6,224 nt of DNA from an uncultured Candidatus Saccharibacteria bacterium (GCA_937996675.1 CALKUN010000152.1:1-6224), one strand, 5' to 3'. Shown: positions 1 through 5,708, counted from the first letter of the stretch. Notes: generated by a model not told the origin, from the sequence alone. A program made the numbers and translations.

Positions 1-119
1 CTTCTTACCAACCTCTCAGCCTAATTGACAACCCTCTACCTATTGCACCTACCTTACCGACATACGCAGAGGTTCGGCAACTAAATAAGCCACCTCGACT
101 CTCAACGGAGCTACCACCT
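1..119 (+). other. G-poor leader region upstream of the first complete gene
   Basis: This stretch is unlike the genes that follow. By hand count only 4 of the first 60 bases are G, and it is pyrimidine-rich. A perfect -35-like hexamer TTGACA lies at 25-30, but no good -10 follows at 16-18 bases; TACCTT at 50-55 would need a 19-base spacer. The frame of the downstream gene stays open back to the window edge, but it has no ATG, GTG or TTG before 120 and uses codons (CTA, TTA, ATT, TCT) avoided in the gene itself. I therefore read it as untranslated leader. A longer protein starting outside the window cannot be excluded. Confidence 0.4.
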
Positions 120-1025
120 ATGAAGCGCACCCCCGAAGCACGGACCGTCATGCGCGGTCTTATCCACCACGCCCTGGAGCACGCGGAGATGCACGCCCGC
201 GCCATGGAAGACGGTCACATCGCCGACGAGAATCGCGCGATGCACCACGCTATGGCGATGCGCAGTCTCGACCACGCTAGCGACATGCACGATGTGTACC
301 GCAGCGTCTTCCTCGGCGACAAGGCCAGTCAGGACATCGTCGTCGACGGTGGCGAGATGGGCGTCGTCTACGGCACCCCGAGCATCGCCGAGGGCGACCT
401 CAAGCTGCGCTTCTCGCAGGTCGTGGCGAAGGTTGGCAAGCTGCCCGTCAGCCTCCGCTCCGTCGTTAAGGCCGAGCTCGGCACCGACAATGTCGAGATG
501 ATCGAGGAGAAGCTCATGAACCTCAAGGGGATTCAGGAGCGCTTCGTCACGCTGAAGACTGAGCATGAGCGCGGCGTCGTCGCCGCCGAGAAAATCGCCG
601 CCGACAAGCTCATCACTGACGCTGAGGACGCCCGCCTCATCAGCCCAGCCGAGGGCAAGAAGCTGCGTGGCCTCGATCCGGCTACCGGCGCTGTGCTGCC
701 GCAGGGCGCCTACAGCAAGACCCGCATCGAGCGCTTCCTCGACGAGCGGCGTCAGAGCGGCCCCATCGCCGACATCGCCCGCCCCGGCCAGGAGCGTACC
801 GTGAGCGCGCCGCAGCAGGACATGACGCCCGGCAAGCCCGCGTCGCTCATCCGCTGGGGCACCTCGCCGCAGCAGTCGAACCCGGCCGCGATCAACGATC
901 TGGCTGCTCAGATCGCCCGCAACGTCAAGGGCGTCGATCTGAACAGCATCATGAGCTATACCGAAACCGCTGCGCAACTGCCGAATGCCGAGGGAACTAT
1001 CCGCACTCTGGGCGTTGTGAAGTAA
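120..1025 (+). CDS. Putative capsid scaffold / head-assembly protein
   Basis: Encodes 301 residues. The ATG at 120 is preceded by GGAG at 107-110, a 9-base spacing. The protein is charged and mostly helical by eye, with no signal peptide or membrane segment. Residues 14-57 hold nine His (16, 17, 21, 25, 33, 42, 43, 52, 57) and six Met. Residues 90-170 look like charged helices, possibly coiled coil. Around 170-210, the segment DARLISPAEGKKLRGL followed by a basic helix faintly recalls the C-terminal scaffold part of Mu-like protease/scaffold proteins. Residues 215-255 are Pro/Gln-rich and probably flexible. Two genes upstream of the capsid gene is where scaffolds or prohead proteases usually sit, and no protease motif is apparent. 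The role rests on position and composition. It could instead be an unrelated virion or assembly protein. Confidence 0.55.
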   Translation: MKRTPEARTVMRGLIHHALEHAEMHARAMEDGHIADENRAMHHAMAMRSLDHASDMHDVYRSVFLGDKASQDIVVDGGEMGVVYGTPSIAEGDLKLRFSQVVAKVGKLPVSLRSVVKAELGTDNVEMIEEKLMNLKGIQERFVTLKTEHERGVVAAEKIAADKLITDAEDARLISPAEGKKLRGLDPATGAVLPQGAYSKTRIERFLDERRQSGPIADIARPGQERTVSAPQQDMTPGKPASLIRWGTSPQQSNPAAINDLAAQIARNVKGVDLNSIMSYTETAAQLPNAEGTIRTLGVVK

Positions 1026-1059
1026 GTGCCACAGCTTCAAAGCTAAGGACTCAATTACC

Positions 1060-1497
1060 ATGGCTAATTCTTTCGTCATCTCGCGCAACTACGGGCAGAA
1101 CGTCGCCCCCGGCATCGTGCCCGTAAAGCTCGACAGCAACGTCGTCGCCGACCTCGGCCTCATGCTCGTCGAGGTCGCCGGCTACGGCCAGATCCCGGCG
1201 GCTGCCAACTACAACACCGGCCACATGGCCGGCATCGTCGTGACCCCGGCGGACAACACTGGCGGCAGCGCTGGCGACGTAACCGCGGTGTGCAGCCCCG
1301 ACACGGCGGCCTTCGCCAACGACGGCACGCACCCCTGCTCGCAGGCGAACGTCGGCACGACCGTGTACGCCTCGTCCGCGACCACCATCAGCGCCACGAG
1401 CACCGACGGCCCCCCGGCTGGCAAGCTCATCGCGTACAACCCCGCCGACGTGCAGGGCCGCCCCTGCGTCGTCGCGCTCAACTGCTTCACCTCGTAA
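1060..1497 (+). CDS. Putative capsid decoration (head-stabilising) protein
   Basis: Encodes 145 residues. The ATG at 1060 follows AAGGA at 1045-1049, and the gene starts 34 bases after its neighbour ends. The sequence is rich in Gly, Ala, Thr, Val and Ser with few charges, as in a beta-rich structural protein. Residues 66-127 run from NTGGSAGDVTAV through FANDGTHPCSQANVGTTVYA to ISATSTDGPPAGK. This resembles the repeating beta pattern of small decoration-like proteins found beside gpT-type capsid genes of Mu-like phages, recalled from memory and not searched. Cys at 78, 93, 136 and 142 could pair. Decoration proteins are commonly encoded directly before the capsid protein and bind the outer capsid surface. 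No signal peptide is visible. It could also be another minor head protein. Confidence 0.6.
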   Translation: MANSFVISRNYGQNVAPGIVPVKLDSNVVADLGLMLVEVAGYGQIPAAANYNTGHMAGIVVTPADNTGGSAGDVTAVCSPDTAAFANDGTHPCSQANVGTTVYASSATTISATSTDGPPAGKLIAYNPADVQGRPCVVALNCFTS

Positions 1498-1511
1498 CCT
1501 GGGCGCAGCCT

Positions 1512-1518
1512 AAAGGAG
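1512..1518 (+). promoter_or_regulatory. Strong ribosome binding site for the GTG-started capsid gene
   Basis: AAAGGAG ends 7 bases before the GTG at 1526. It is the best Shine-Dalgarno match seen among the plus-strand genes here and settles the GTG as the start. It fits the need for very high translation of a major capsid protein. Confidence 0.8.
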
Positions 1519-1525
1519 CCGCAAC

Positions 1526-2581
1526 GTGGCCATCATCAACAGCGGGCAGCTGACTGCCCAGGAAACTACCCTCTTTAATGCCACCATCATGGCTGGCCTT
1601 GAGAACGCCGTCACCGCCGTCACCGACGTCGTGTCGGAGAAGATCGCGCTGACTCGCCCCGTCGTGCTTGAGGGCAGCGTCAGCGATCCGATGAGCAAGA
1701 AGATCCCGAGCGAGATGGTGTTCCCCTTCTCGCCGCCGACCGCACAGGCTGAGGACCTGACGGAGCAGGATCGTCCCTTCAACCCGCTCGTCCGCAACAA
1801 CGTCAAGGTGCCGATCAAGCCCTACGGTGTGGGATATTGGATCACACGTAAGGATTTCTACAACGATATCTTCTACACCCTGTCTCAGGTGCCGAAGAAG
1901 CTCGCCCGCGCCGCGATGAAGGCGACCGACGTGCAGCTGGCGAAGCTCCTGCGCAACGGCAAGACCACGCTGGACTACACCAACACCTTCGCCTTCAGCG
2001 CGTCGAAGCCGATCAGCGTCAACGGCGCGATCAGCGGCACGTACTCTAACCTGTACACGACCACGGCGCTGACCAGCATCAACCTCGGCAACGTCGTGTC
2101 GCAGATGATGGCGCGGCTCAACGAGGACGGCCTCGCCCTCGGCCTCATGCCCGACACTCTGATCGTGCCGCCGACCCTGTACCAGGCTGCGCAGATCGCC
2201 ACCAACCTGAAGAGCATCGTGTTCTCGGGTACTGCTGGCGTTGGCAACCTGATGCCCGGCCAGGCCAACAACACGGCCGCCGTCGGCGACAACTGGATCA
2301 TGACCGCCGGCCTCATCAAGCAGGTCGTCGTGATGCCCGAGCTGCTTCAGGGCAACCAGAGCATCGACCAGACGACTTGGTACGTCGCCGAGGCGATGAA
2401 CGAGTCGCATGGCGGCCCCGTCGGTCTGCTGTTGGCGGCTGACGTCGGATTTGAATTTTTGACAAATCTCTCCCCGTCGGACCCGGAAGTGTTCTACCGT
2501 AACCGTTTTGCGTGGGCCGTGGAAAGGTACATTGGAACTGCCTACGGTGTAACCAGCTATCTTAGCCGCTGCGAGGCGTAG
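1526..2581 (+). CDS. Major capsid protein, Mu gpT-like HK97 fold
   Basis: Encodes 351 residues from a GTG. This is the building block of the icosahedral head. Recognition rests on Mu gpT-family features: the FAFSASKP segment at 155-162, a TYSNL segment at 172-176, and the signature EDGLALGLMPDTLIVPP at 200-216 followed by YQAAQIA. The C-terminus (residues 324-341, YRNRFAWAVERYIGTAYG) matches the usual gpT ending of an aromatic R-F-x-x-x-V-x-R stretch then a YG. Residues 1-100 would form the N-arm and E-loop region, and no cleavage site is evident. Length is in the usual range for this family. The last ~45 codons use GGA, TTT, GAA, AGG, ATT and GTA, unlike the GGC/TTC/GAG/CGC-dominated body. 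The gene ends inside the convergent homing endonuclease gene, a 20-base overlap. Identification is confident at family level; subtype assignment is from memory. Confidence 0.88.
   Translation: MAIINSGQLTAQETTLFNATIMAGLENAVTAVTDVVSEKIALTRPVVLEGSVSDPMSKKIPSEMVFPFSPPTAQAEDLTEQDRPFNPLVRNNVKVPIKPYGVGYWITRKDFYNDIFYTLSQVPKKLARAAMKATDVQLAKLLRNGKTTLDYTNTFAFSASKPISVNGAISGTYSNLYTTTALTSINLGNVVSQMMARLNEDGLALGLMPDTLIVPPTLYQAAQIATNLKSIVFSGTAGVGNLMPGQANNTAAVGDNWIMTAGLIKQVVVMPELLQGNQSIDQTTWYVAEAMNESHGGPVGLLLAADVGFEFLTNLSPSDPEVFYRNRFAWAVERYIGTAYGVTSYLSRCEA
2447..2581 (+). other. Atypical-codon 3' end of the capsid gene, possible co-conversion tract
   Basis: From about residue 308 the capsid gene switches codon habits: GGA, TTT, GAA, TTT, TTG, ACA, AAT, then later GAA, AGG, ATT, GGA, ACT, GGT, GTA and CTT. 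The encoded tail still looks like a proper gpT-family C-terminus. The block abuts the endonuclease gene. Homing copies flanking DNA along with the endonuclease, so this may have come from a donor phage. Weaker codon bias alone could also explain it, and a smaller relaxed patch exists near 1826-1890. Confidence 0.35.
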
Positions 2582-3338
2582 TATCTTCGCCTACATCGTC
2601 TACTAGACGCGTCCAAGTTTTCCCTCTGACGATTCCCGAGATCGTCGCACCCGTGACACCAAACTCGTGAGCAAGGCTGGCTTGTGTTGTGCCAGCCTTG
2701 GTACGTTTCCTGATGTCACGCACGTTCTCTTCTGTCAGTTTTGCCATTCCGTGACGAGCACCTGCTAACACGCGACTGGGATCCGCCGCATCGTTTGCTT
2801 TTCGAGTAGCTTTCTGTCGTTCCACTTGCTCTCGCGGTAATGACTTTCCTTTAAATCTTGTGCTTACAGCAGCCCTTATCTCAGGCGACACCTGTAAACC
2901 TTTGGCGTACTGATTGCCTTTGTTGAACGCCGCCAGCGCGGCGATCTGTTCAGGCTTTCGTTTGTATCCAACCATACTCAACATCGCTGGTATAACTACA
3001 TTGAACACATCGTCTGGATTGAGCTGTAGGAGATAGTGATTCTCTCGCTCCAATAGGATTTCTGGTGTTGTTGGTCTAGGAATTGATTCGACCAATAGAT
3101 AACTAAAACTCTCCTTTCCGTATTTGAAATAGGCTTTCTGTAGATGTGTATTATCGTGTGCGCCTCTGTTGAGATCGTGCCTATGATGTGTAAATCGAGC
3201 CTGTACCCGCAGGCTGGATCCGATGTAACCTTTTTCGTTGGCACTACAATAAATCAGATAAATACCGGCAATAATGGGAATTCTGTAGGTGAGCAGCGTC
3301 GATGTGGCTGCCAATTCTTTCGGTGTCATCGCCGCCAA
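2562..3338 (-). CDS. Free-standing GIY-YIG homing endonuclease
   Basis: Encodes 258 residues. It is expected to cut a specific site in endonuclease-free relatives so that repair copies the gene across. Aligned by eye to I-TevI, every catalytic position is kept: GIY 25-27, YIG 38-40, R48 (I-TevI R27), H52 (H31), H61 (H40), E99 in LLEREN (E75) and N113 (N90). Residues ~150-180 are a basic linker resembling NUMOD3-type DNA-binding repeats. Residues 198-241, from AKLTEENVRDIR to VRGKTW, are the helix-turn-helix common at the C-terminus of phage homing endonucleases. The TTG start is preferred over the ATG at 3329 because GAGGTGG lies 7 bases upstream of it. Hand counts give 26/60 and 24/60 GC at 3001-3120 against 38/60 in the capsid gene at 2161-2220, suggesting foreign origin. 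Both neighbouring genes are intact, so it is not inside an intron or intein. Confidence 0.93.
   Translation of the reverse strand: MAAMTPKELAATSTLLTYRIPIIAGIYLIYCSANEKGYIGSSLRVQARFTHHRHDLNRGAHDNTHLQKAYFKYGKESFSYLLVESIPRPTTPEILLERENHYLLQLNPDDVFNVVIPAMLSMVGYKRKPEQIAALAAFNKGNQYAKGLQVSPEIRAAVSTRFKGKSLPREQVERQKATRKANDAADPSRVLAGARHGMAKLTEENVRDIRKRTKAGTTQASLAHEFGVTGATISGIVRGKTWTRLVDDVGEDTTPRSG
2672..2700. repeat. Perfect 10-bp inverted repeat (stem-loop) inside the endonuclease gene
   Basis: CAAGGCTGGC at 2672-2681 and GCCAGCCTTG at 2691-2700 are exact reverse complements around a 9-base loop. It lies about 90 bases past the capsid stop, so a capsid transcript reading through would fold it. No T-run follows on either strand, so it is not a standard intrinsic terminator. 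It sits in sequence coding for the helix-turn-helix. It might pause transcription, protect the capsid mRNA 3' end, or be incidental. Confidence 0.6.
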
Positions 3339-3345
3339 TACTACG

Positions 3346-3352
3346 CCACCTC
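3346..3352 (-). promoter_or_regulatory. Ribosome binding site that decides the TTG start of the endonuclease
   Basis: Read on the minus strand this is GAGGTGG, a good match to the AGGAGGTG Shine-Dalgarno region, 7 bases before the TTG at 3338. For the alternative ATG at 3329 the gap would be 16 bases, and only a weak GGCGG lies closer. Confidence 0.55.
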
Positions 3353-3372
3353 GACGACGAAGTCAATATGTC

Positions 3373-3402
3373 TTGACGACGACGATGCCGCCATGCTATC
3401 GT
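3373..3402 (+). promoter_or_regulatory. Candidate promoter for the co-chaperonin gene
   Basis: TTGACG at 3373-3378 (-35-like) is followed after 18 bases by TATCGT at 3397-3402, with a TG at 3394-3395 making an extended -10 (TGCTATCGT). The TTGACG/GCTA pairing also resembles alphaproteobacterial housekeeping promoters. Transcription would start shortly before the ribosome binding site at 3421. A local promoter makes sense because the antisense endonuclease gene separates this gene from the capsid genes. Prediction by eye only. Confidence 0.45.
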
Positions 3403-3431
3403 CTCCGCAACAATCAGATCAGGAGCTCTCC

Positions 3432-3887
3432 ATGTCCACTCAGAAGTCCTATCGCCCCCTCGGCAACCGCGTCATCGTCAAGCGCGACGACGCTGTCACG
3501 ACGACGCCAGGTGGCCTCCACCTCCCAAGCATTGCACAGGCCAAGTCCGATCGCGGCGTCGTCCGCTACGTCGGCCCCGGCGGCATCGACCTGACCACGG
3601 GGAAGCGCGTCGCGGTGTCGGTGAAGCCCGGTGACGTGGTCATCTTTCCGAAGTCCGCGATCGAGATCGAGATCGGCGGCGAGAAGCTCGTGATGCTTAA
3701 CGAGCCCGAGATCTTTGCTGTGGAATTCGACTCCGAAGAAGCCGCGCAGAGCTTCAAGGGCGCCGAAGCCGCCGAGGCTGTCGAGGTCGTGGCCACGCCG
3801 TCGGGTCGTCGCCGTCGCTCTGACGCAGGCGTCAAGCGTGGTCCGAGGGTGACGAAGGCTGCTAACAGCACCAGTGAGGCCGTATAA
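3432..3887 (+). CDS. groES: GroES-like co-chaperonin (Cpn10) with C-terminal extension
   Basis: Encodes 151 residues. The ATG at 3432 follows AGGAG at 3421-3425, a 6-base spacing. The frame runs open upstream to 3144 but that part is antisense to the endonuclease. The protein would cap a GroEL chamber and assist folding. Cpn10 features are YRPLGNRVIVKR (7-18), a mobile loop with GGLHLP at 27-32 whose hydrophobic residues should contact GroEL, the AKSDRGVV strand (37-44), VKPGDVVIF (64-72) and the terminal EPEIFAVE (91-98). Bacterial GroES is about 95-100 residues; here ~53 extra residues follow, first Glu/Ala-rich, then basic with RRRR at 126-129. No groEL is present in the window, so a host GroEL is the likely partner and the nearby capsid protein the likely client. 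Phage precedents are T4 gp31 and RB49 CocO. Confidence 0.92.
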   Translation: MSTQKSYRPLGNRVIVKRDDAVTTTPGGLHLPSIAQAKSDRGVVRYVGPGGIDLTTGKRVAVSVKPGDVVIFPKSAIEIEIGGEKLVMLNEPEIFAVEFDSEEAAQSFKGAEAAEAVEVVATPSGRRRRSDAGVKRGPRVTKAANSTSEAV

Positions 3888-3889
3888 CC

Positions 3890-4855
3890 ATGGCCAAGAT
3901 GCAGCTACCCAGCCTCAACGCCCGGACGACACCACGACCCCCAGTCGACACGACACCTGGACAAGCAGCGCCCGAGACTGGCCCCGTCTTCGTGACGCCT
4001 GCCGTCGACCCCGACGCTGCCGCAGACGCACAACGTGATCGCAGCGTCGACATCGGCGACGAGGCCGTCGAGGGCATGACCAGCGAGGTCGTCACTACCA
4101 CAGCGCAGCCTATGCAGGCTCAGCAGCCAGCGCCTGCTACGGCGCCACTGTCACCACGCCTCGCCGACGACGACATCGCCAAGCTCGACAAGATGGCGCG
4201 GTCGTTGCTTGAGGTCCGCGGCATCGCCGTCACGGCGCAGGCGGCAGCAGCGAAGCATCCTGATGCCATCGCTAACCTGCATGTTCGCATCAACACGCTC
4301 GAAAGCGGCATCGGCTACAGCCTCGGCACCCTCAAAGAAGAGGCGAAGGCACTGCACAAGCTCATCACCGACGAGCACACACACAGCCTCGGCCTCGACG
4401 ACGATGTCGCCATGCTGCGCAGTCGCCTCGACGCTGTCGACACGATGCTGTCGTCTCGCGGCTTGCCCACGACCGCGTCCGTCGCCAACAAGGCGACGTT
4501 GAAGCTGCATCCTCGTCGCCGCGTCGTCCATGCGGCGCAGCTCGACGGCGACGCCGTGGTGCTCTACTACAATCCCCGACAGGGTCACGACGGCAACGAC
4601 AACCAGGAGTTCCAGTTGTCGAAGGACAACGCTCGGAACGTGTGGTCCGGCTATCAGATCGAGGTGCCTCCAGGCTACGTCGCGGACGTTTTCGTCGACG
4701 GGGACGTCATCACGTCGAAGCAGGGTCGTGGCGACGCCGAGTTCATCCTGAAGATGGTGACGCGGGGCCCCAACCGCACGATCTCCAGCGGCAACGAGAT
4801 CTGTCGGCTGACGTTGCGCAAGATCGAGGCGATGAAGCTGGAAATCGTAGCCTAG
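3890..4855 (+). CDS. Unrecognised three-part protein, possibly structural
   Basis: Encodes 321 residues and begins 2 bases after the co-chaperonin stop, so the two are probably co-transcribed and translationally coupled. GAGG at 3876-3879, inside the preceding gene, is the likely ribosome binding site. Residues 1-90 are Pro/Thr/Ala/Gln-rich and look disordered. Residues 91-190 are helical with heptad-like stretches (for example IANLHVRINTLESGIG and VAMLRSRLDAVDTML), possibly coiled coil. Residues 203-321 alternate hydrophobic and polar residues as in a beta domain, with VVLYYNP at 223-229 and VPPGYVADVFVDGDVITS at 259-276. There is no signal peptide or membrane segment. A disordered arm, coiled-coil stalk and beta head suggest an oligomeric virion protein such as a fibre or head-associated protein, but I do not recognise the family. 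Confidence 0.8.
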   Translation: MAKMQLPSLNARTTPRPPVDTTPGQAAPETGPVFVTPAVDPDAAADAQRDRSVDIGDEAVEGMTSEVVTTTAQPMQAQQPAPATAPLSPRLADDDIAKLDKMARSLLEVRGIAVTAQAAAAKHPDAIANLHVRINTLESGIGYSLGTLKEEAKALHKLITDEHTHSLGLDDDVAMLRSRLDAVDTMLSSRGLPTTASVANKATLKLHPRRRVVHAAQLDGDAVVLYYNPRQGHDGNDNQEFQLSKDNARNVWSGYQIEVPPGYVADVFVDGDVITSKQGRGDAEFILKMVTRGPNRTISSGNEICRLTLRKIEAMKLEIVA

Positions 4856-4863
4856 CTTTCTCG

Positions 4864-4882
4864 CCGGGCGTTACCTTCCCGG
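4864..4882. repeat. Short inverted repeat just before the lipoprotein start
   Basis: CCGGG at 4864-4868 and CCCGG at 4878-4882 can form a 5-bp GC-only stem with a 9-base loop that ends one base before the ATG at 4884. There is no clear Shine-Dalgarno sequence in this gap, so the structure could limit ribosome access or be incidental. Confidence 0.3.
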
Positions 4883-4883
4883 T

Positions 4884-5456
4884 ATGTGGTTGCATCGTCT
4901 CCGCCAACTTATCCTACTTCTTCCTCCACTCGTCCTAGCCTGCGGTCCCGGTCTGCCGGACATGCGCCGCCTCGACGCCCTCATCACGTCGGCAGAGACG
5001 ACATGTAAGTCGACGCCGGCCGAGCCCAAACCGCAGAAGCTCAGCGTCTGCCGCCGCGCTCTCGCCTGCATCGAGCCCGCCAAGAAGGCGCAGCACGCGG
5101 TACAGAACATGCTGCTGACGATGGCCAAGATGGAGGACAGCGCAGACGACCGCCTGTCGGCCGGCGCCGCCTACGCGGGCGCGGTCGCAGCTTGCGGCGT
5201 AACGGGCTTCACAGGCGCTGTGAGCGTGGCCGCGAAGCCTATTGGTGTGAAGCCCGCCGCAACAACGCAGCAGCCCCAGAACGCAGCTAATGCAATCGTC
5301 GACCGCGTCGTGATTGCGCCGACGCCAGGCGCAGCTACGGCGTCTGCTACAACCGTCCCGGCCGCAGCGCCCACAGACAACGTTCCGCCAGTGCCTGCGA
5401 CGCCGTCCACGCCAGCACCAGCCGTACCCACAGCACCTACCACCCCGACGCCATGA
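4884..5456 (+). CDS. Pro/Ala/Thr-rich phage lipoprotein
   Basis: Encodes 190 residues. The N-terminus is a lipoprotein signal: basic MWLHRLR, hydrophobic LILLLPPLVLA, then Cys20 in VLAC with Gly after it. Leu at -2 is a little unusual for a lipobox. The mature protein would be lipid-anchored outside the inner membrane. Residues 20-105 carry five Cys (20, 41, 56, 62, 104) and are largely helical; those after Cys20 could form disulfides. Residues ~120-190 are low complexity, ending in repeated Pro, Ala and Thr. Outer-membrane spanins (Rz1-like) are Pro-rich lipoproteins but usually much shorter, and superinfection-exclusion lipoproteins also exist, so the role is open. No clear ribosome binding site precedes the ATG. 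The gene starts 28 bases after its neighbour and overlaps the next by 4. Confidence 0.75.
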   Translation: MWLHRLRQLILLLPPLVLACGPGLPDMRRLDALITSAETTCKSTPAEPKPQKLSVCRRALACIEPAKKAQHAVQNMLLTMAKMEDSADDRLSAGAAYAGAVAACGVTGFTGAVSVAAKPIGVKPAATTQQPQNAANAIVDRVVIAPTPGAATASATTVPAAAPTDNVPPVPATPSTPAPAVPTAPTTPTP

Positions 5457-5683
5457 CACCGTCGCAGCGACGACGAGTCCGCGACCACATCACAAGGCAG
5501 AGAAAGCACAAGCACATGTTCAGCGCCGTCTACGACTTCTTTAGGAGCATCCTCGCAGCCTTCAAGTCTACGCGGGCAAACAGCGCCGCGAAGGACGCCG
5601 CAGCGACGAAGTCGATGCTCGACCACGCCGACGCTGCCGCGGACGACGTCGCAGCCGAGATCGCGAAGGCGGGCGCTAGGTAA
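5453..5683 (+). CDS. Small basic protein with a short amphipathic segment
   Basis: Encodes 76 residues. The start overlaps the lipoprotein stop in an ATGA, a classic translational coupling arrangement that supports this start. An in-frame ATG at 5516 (Met22) is an alternative. Residues 5-20 are strongly basic. Residues 22-38, MFSAVYDFFRSILAAFK, form an amphipathic hydrophobic helix too short and too charged to be a confident membrane span. Residues 39-76 are Ala/Asp/Lys-rich and helical. I do not recognise it. Its coupling to a lipoprotein suggests a shared envelope or lysis role, for example a membrane-associated partner, but nothing in the sequence proves this. Confidence 0.65.
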   Translation: MTPSQRRRVRDHITRQRKHKHMFSAVYDFFRSILAAFKSTRANSAAKDAAATKSMLDHADAAADDVAAEIAKAGAR

Positions 5684-5708
5684 CAAACTAAACCAACGGT
5701 TACTAATT

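Noticed and set aside
89..99. The 11-base string GCCACCTCGAC recurs at 3345-3355
   Set aside because: A few 11-base matches are expected by chance in about 6 kb; the positions relative to genes differ and no longer repeat surrounds them.
111..1088. Long minus-strand open frame of 325 codons opposite the scaffold candidate
   Set aside because: It is the mirror of a GC-rich gene with a good ribosome binding site; its own translation is Leu/Val/Asp/Arg-biased without recognisable motifs.
1487..2410. Long minus-strand open frame opposite the capsid gene
   Set aside because: The plus strand encodes a recognisable capsid protein; the antisense frame is a codon-bias shadow.
2456..2464. TTGACA within the capsid gene as a promoter -35
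   Set aside because: It lies in coding sequence, and no convincing -10 follows at the right spacing.
2562..3338. Group I intron or intein hosting the endonuclease
   Set aside because: The capsid and co-chaperonin genes are both complete and uninterrupted and the endonuclease is antisense to them, so it is free-standing.
3144..3431. Upstream in-frame extension of the co-chaperonin
   Set aside because: It would overlap the endonuclease gene in antisense and its product has no Cpn10 similarity; the ATG at 3432 has a good ribosome binding site and starts at the normal GroES N-terminus.
5680..5703. Weak inverted repeat GTAAC/GTTAC between 5683 and 5709 as a terminator
   Set aside because: The stem is only 5 AT-rich pairs with a 14-base loop and no T-run.
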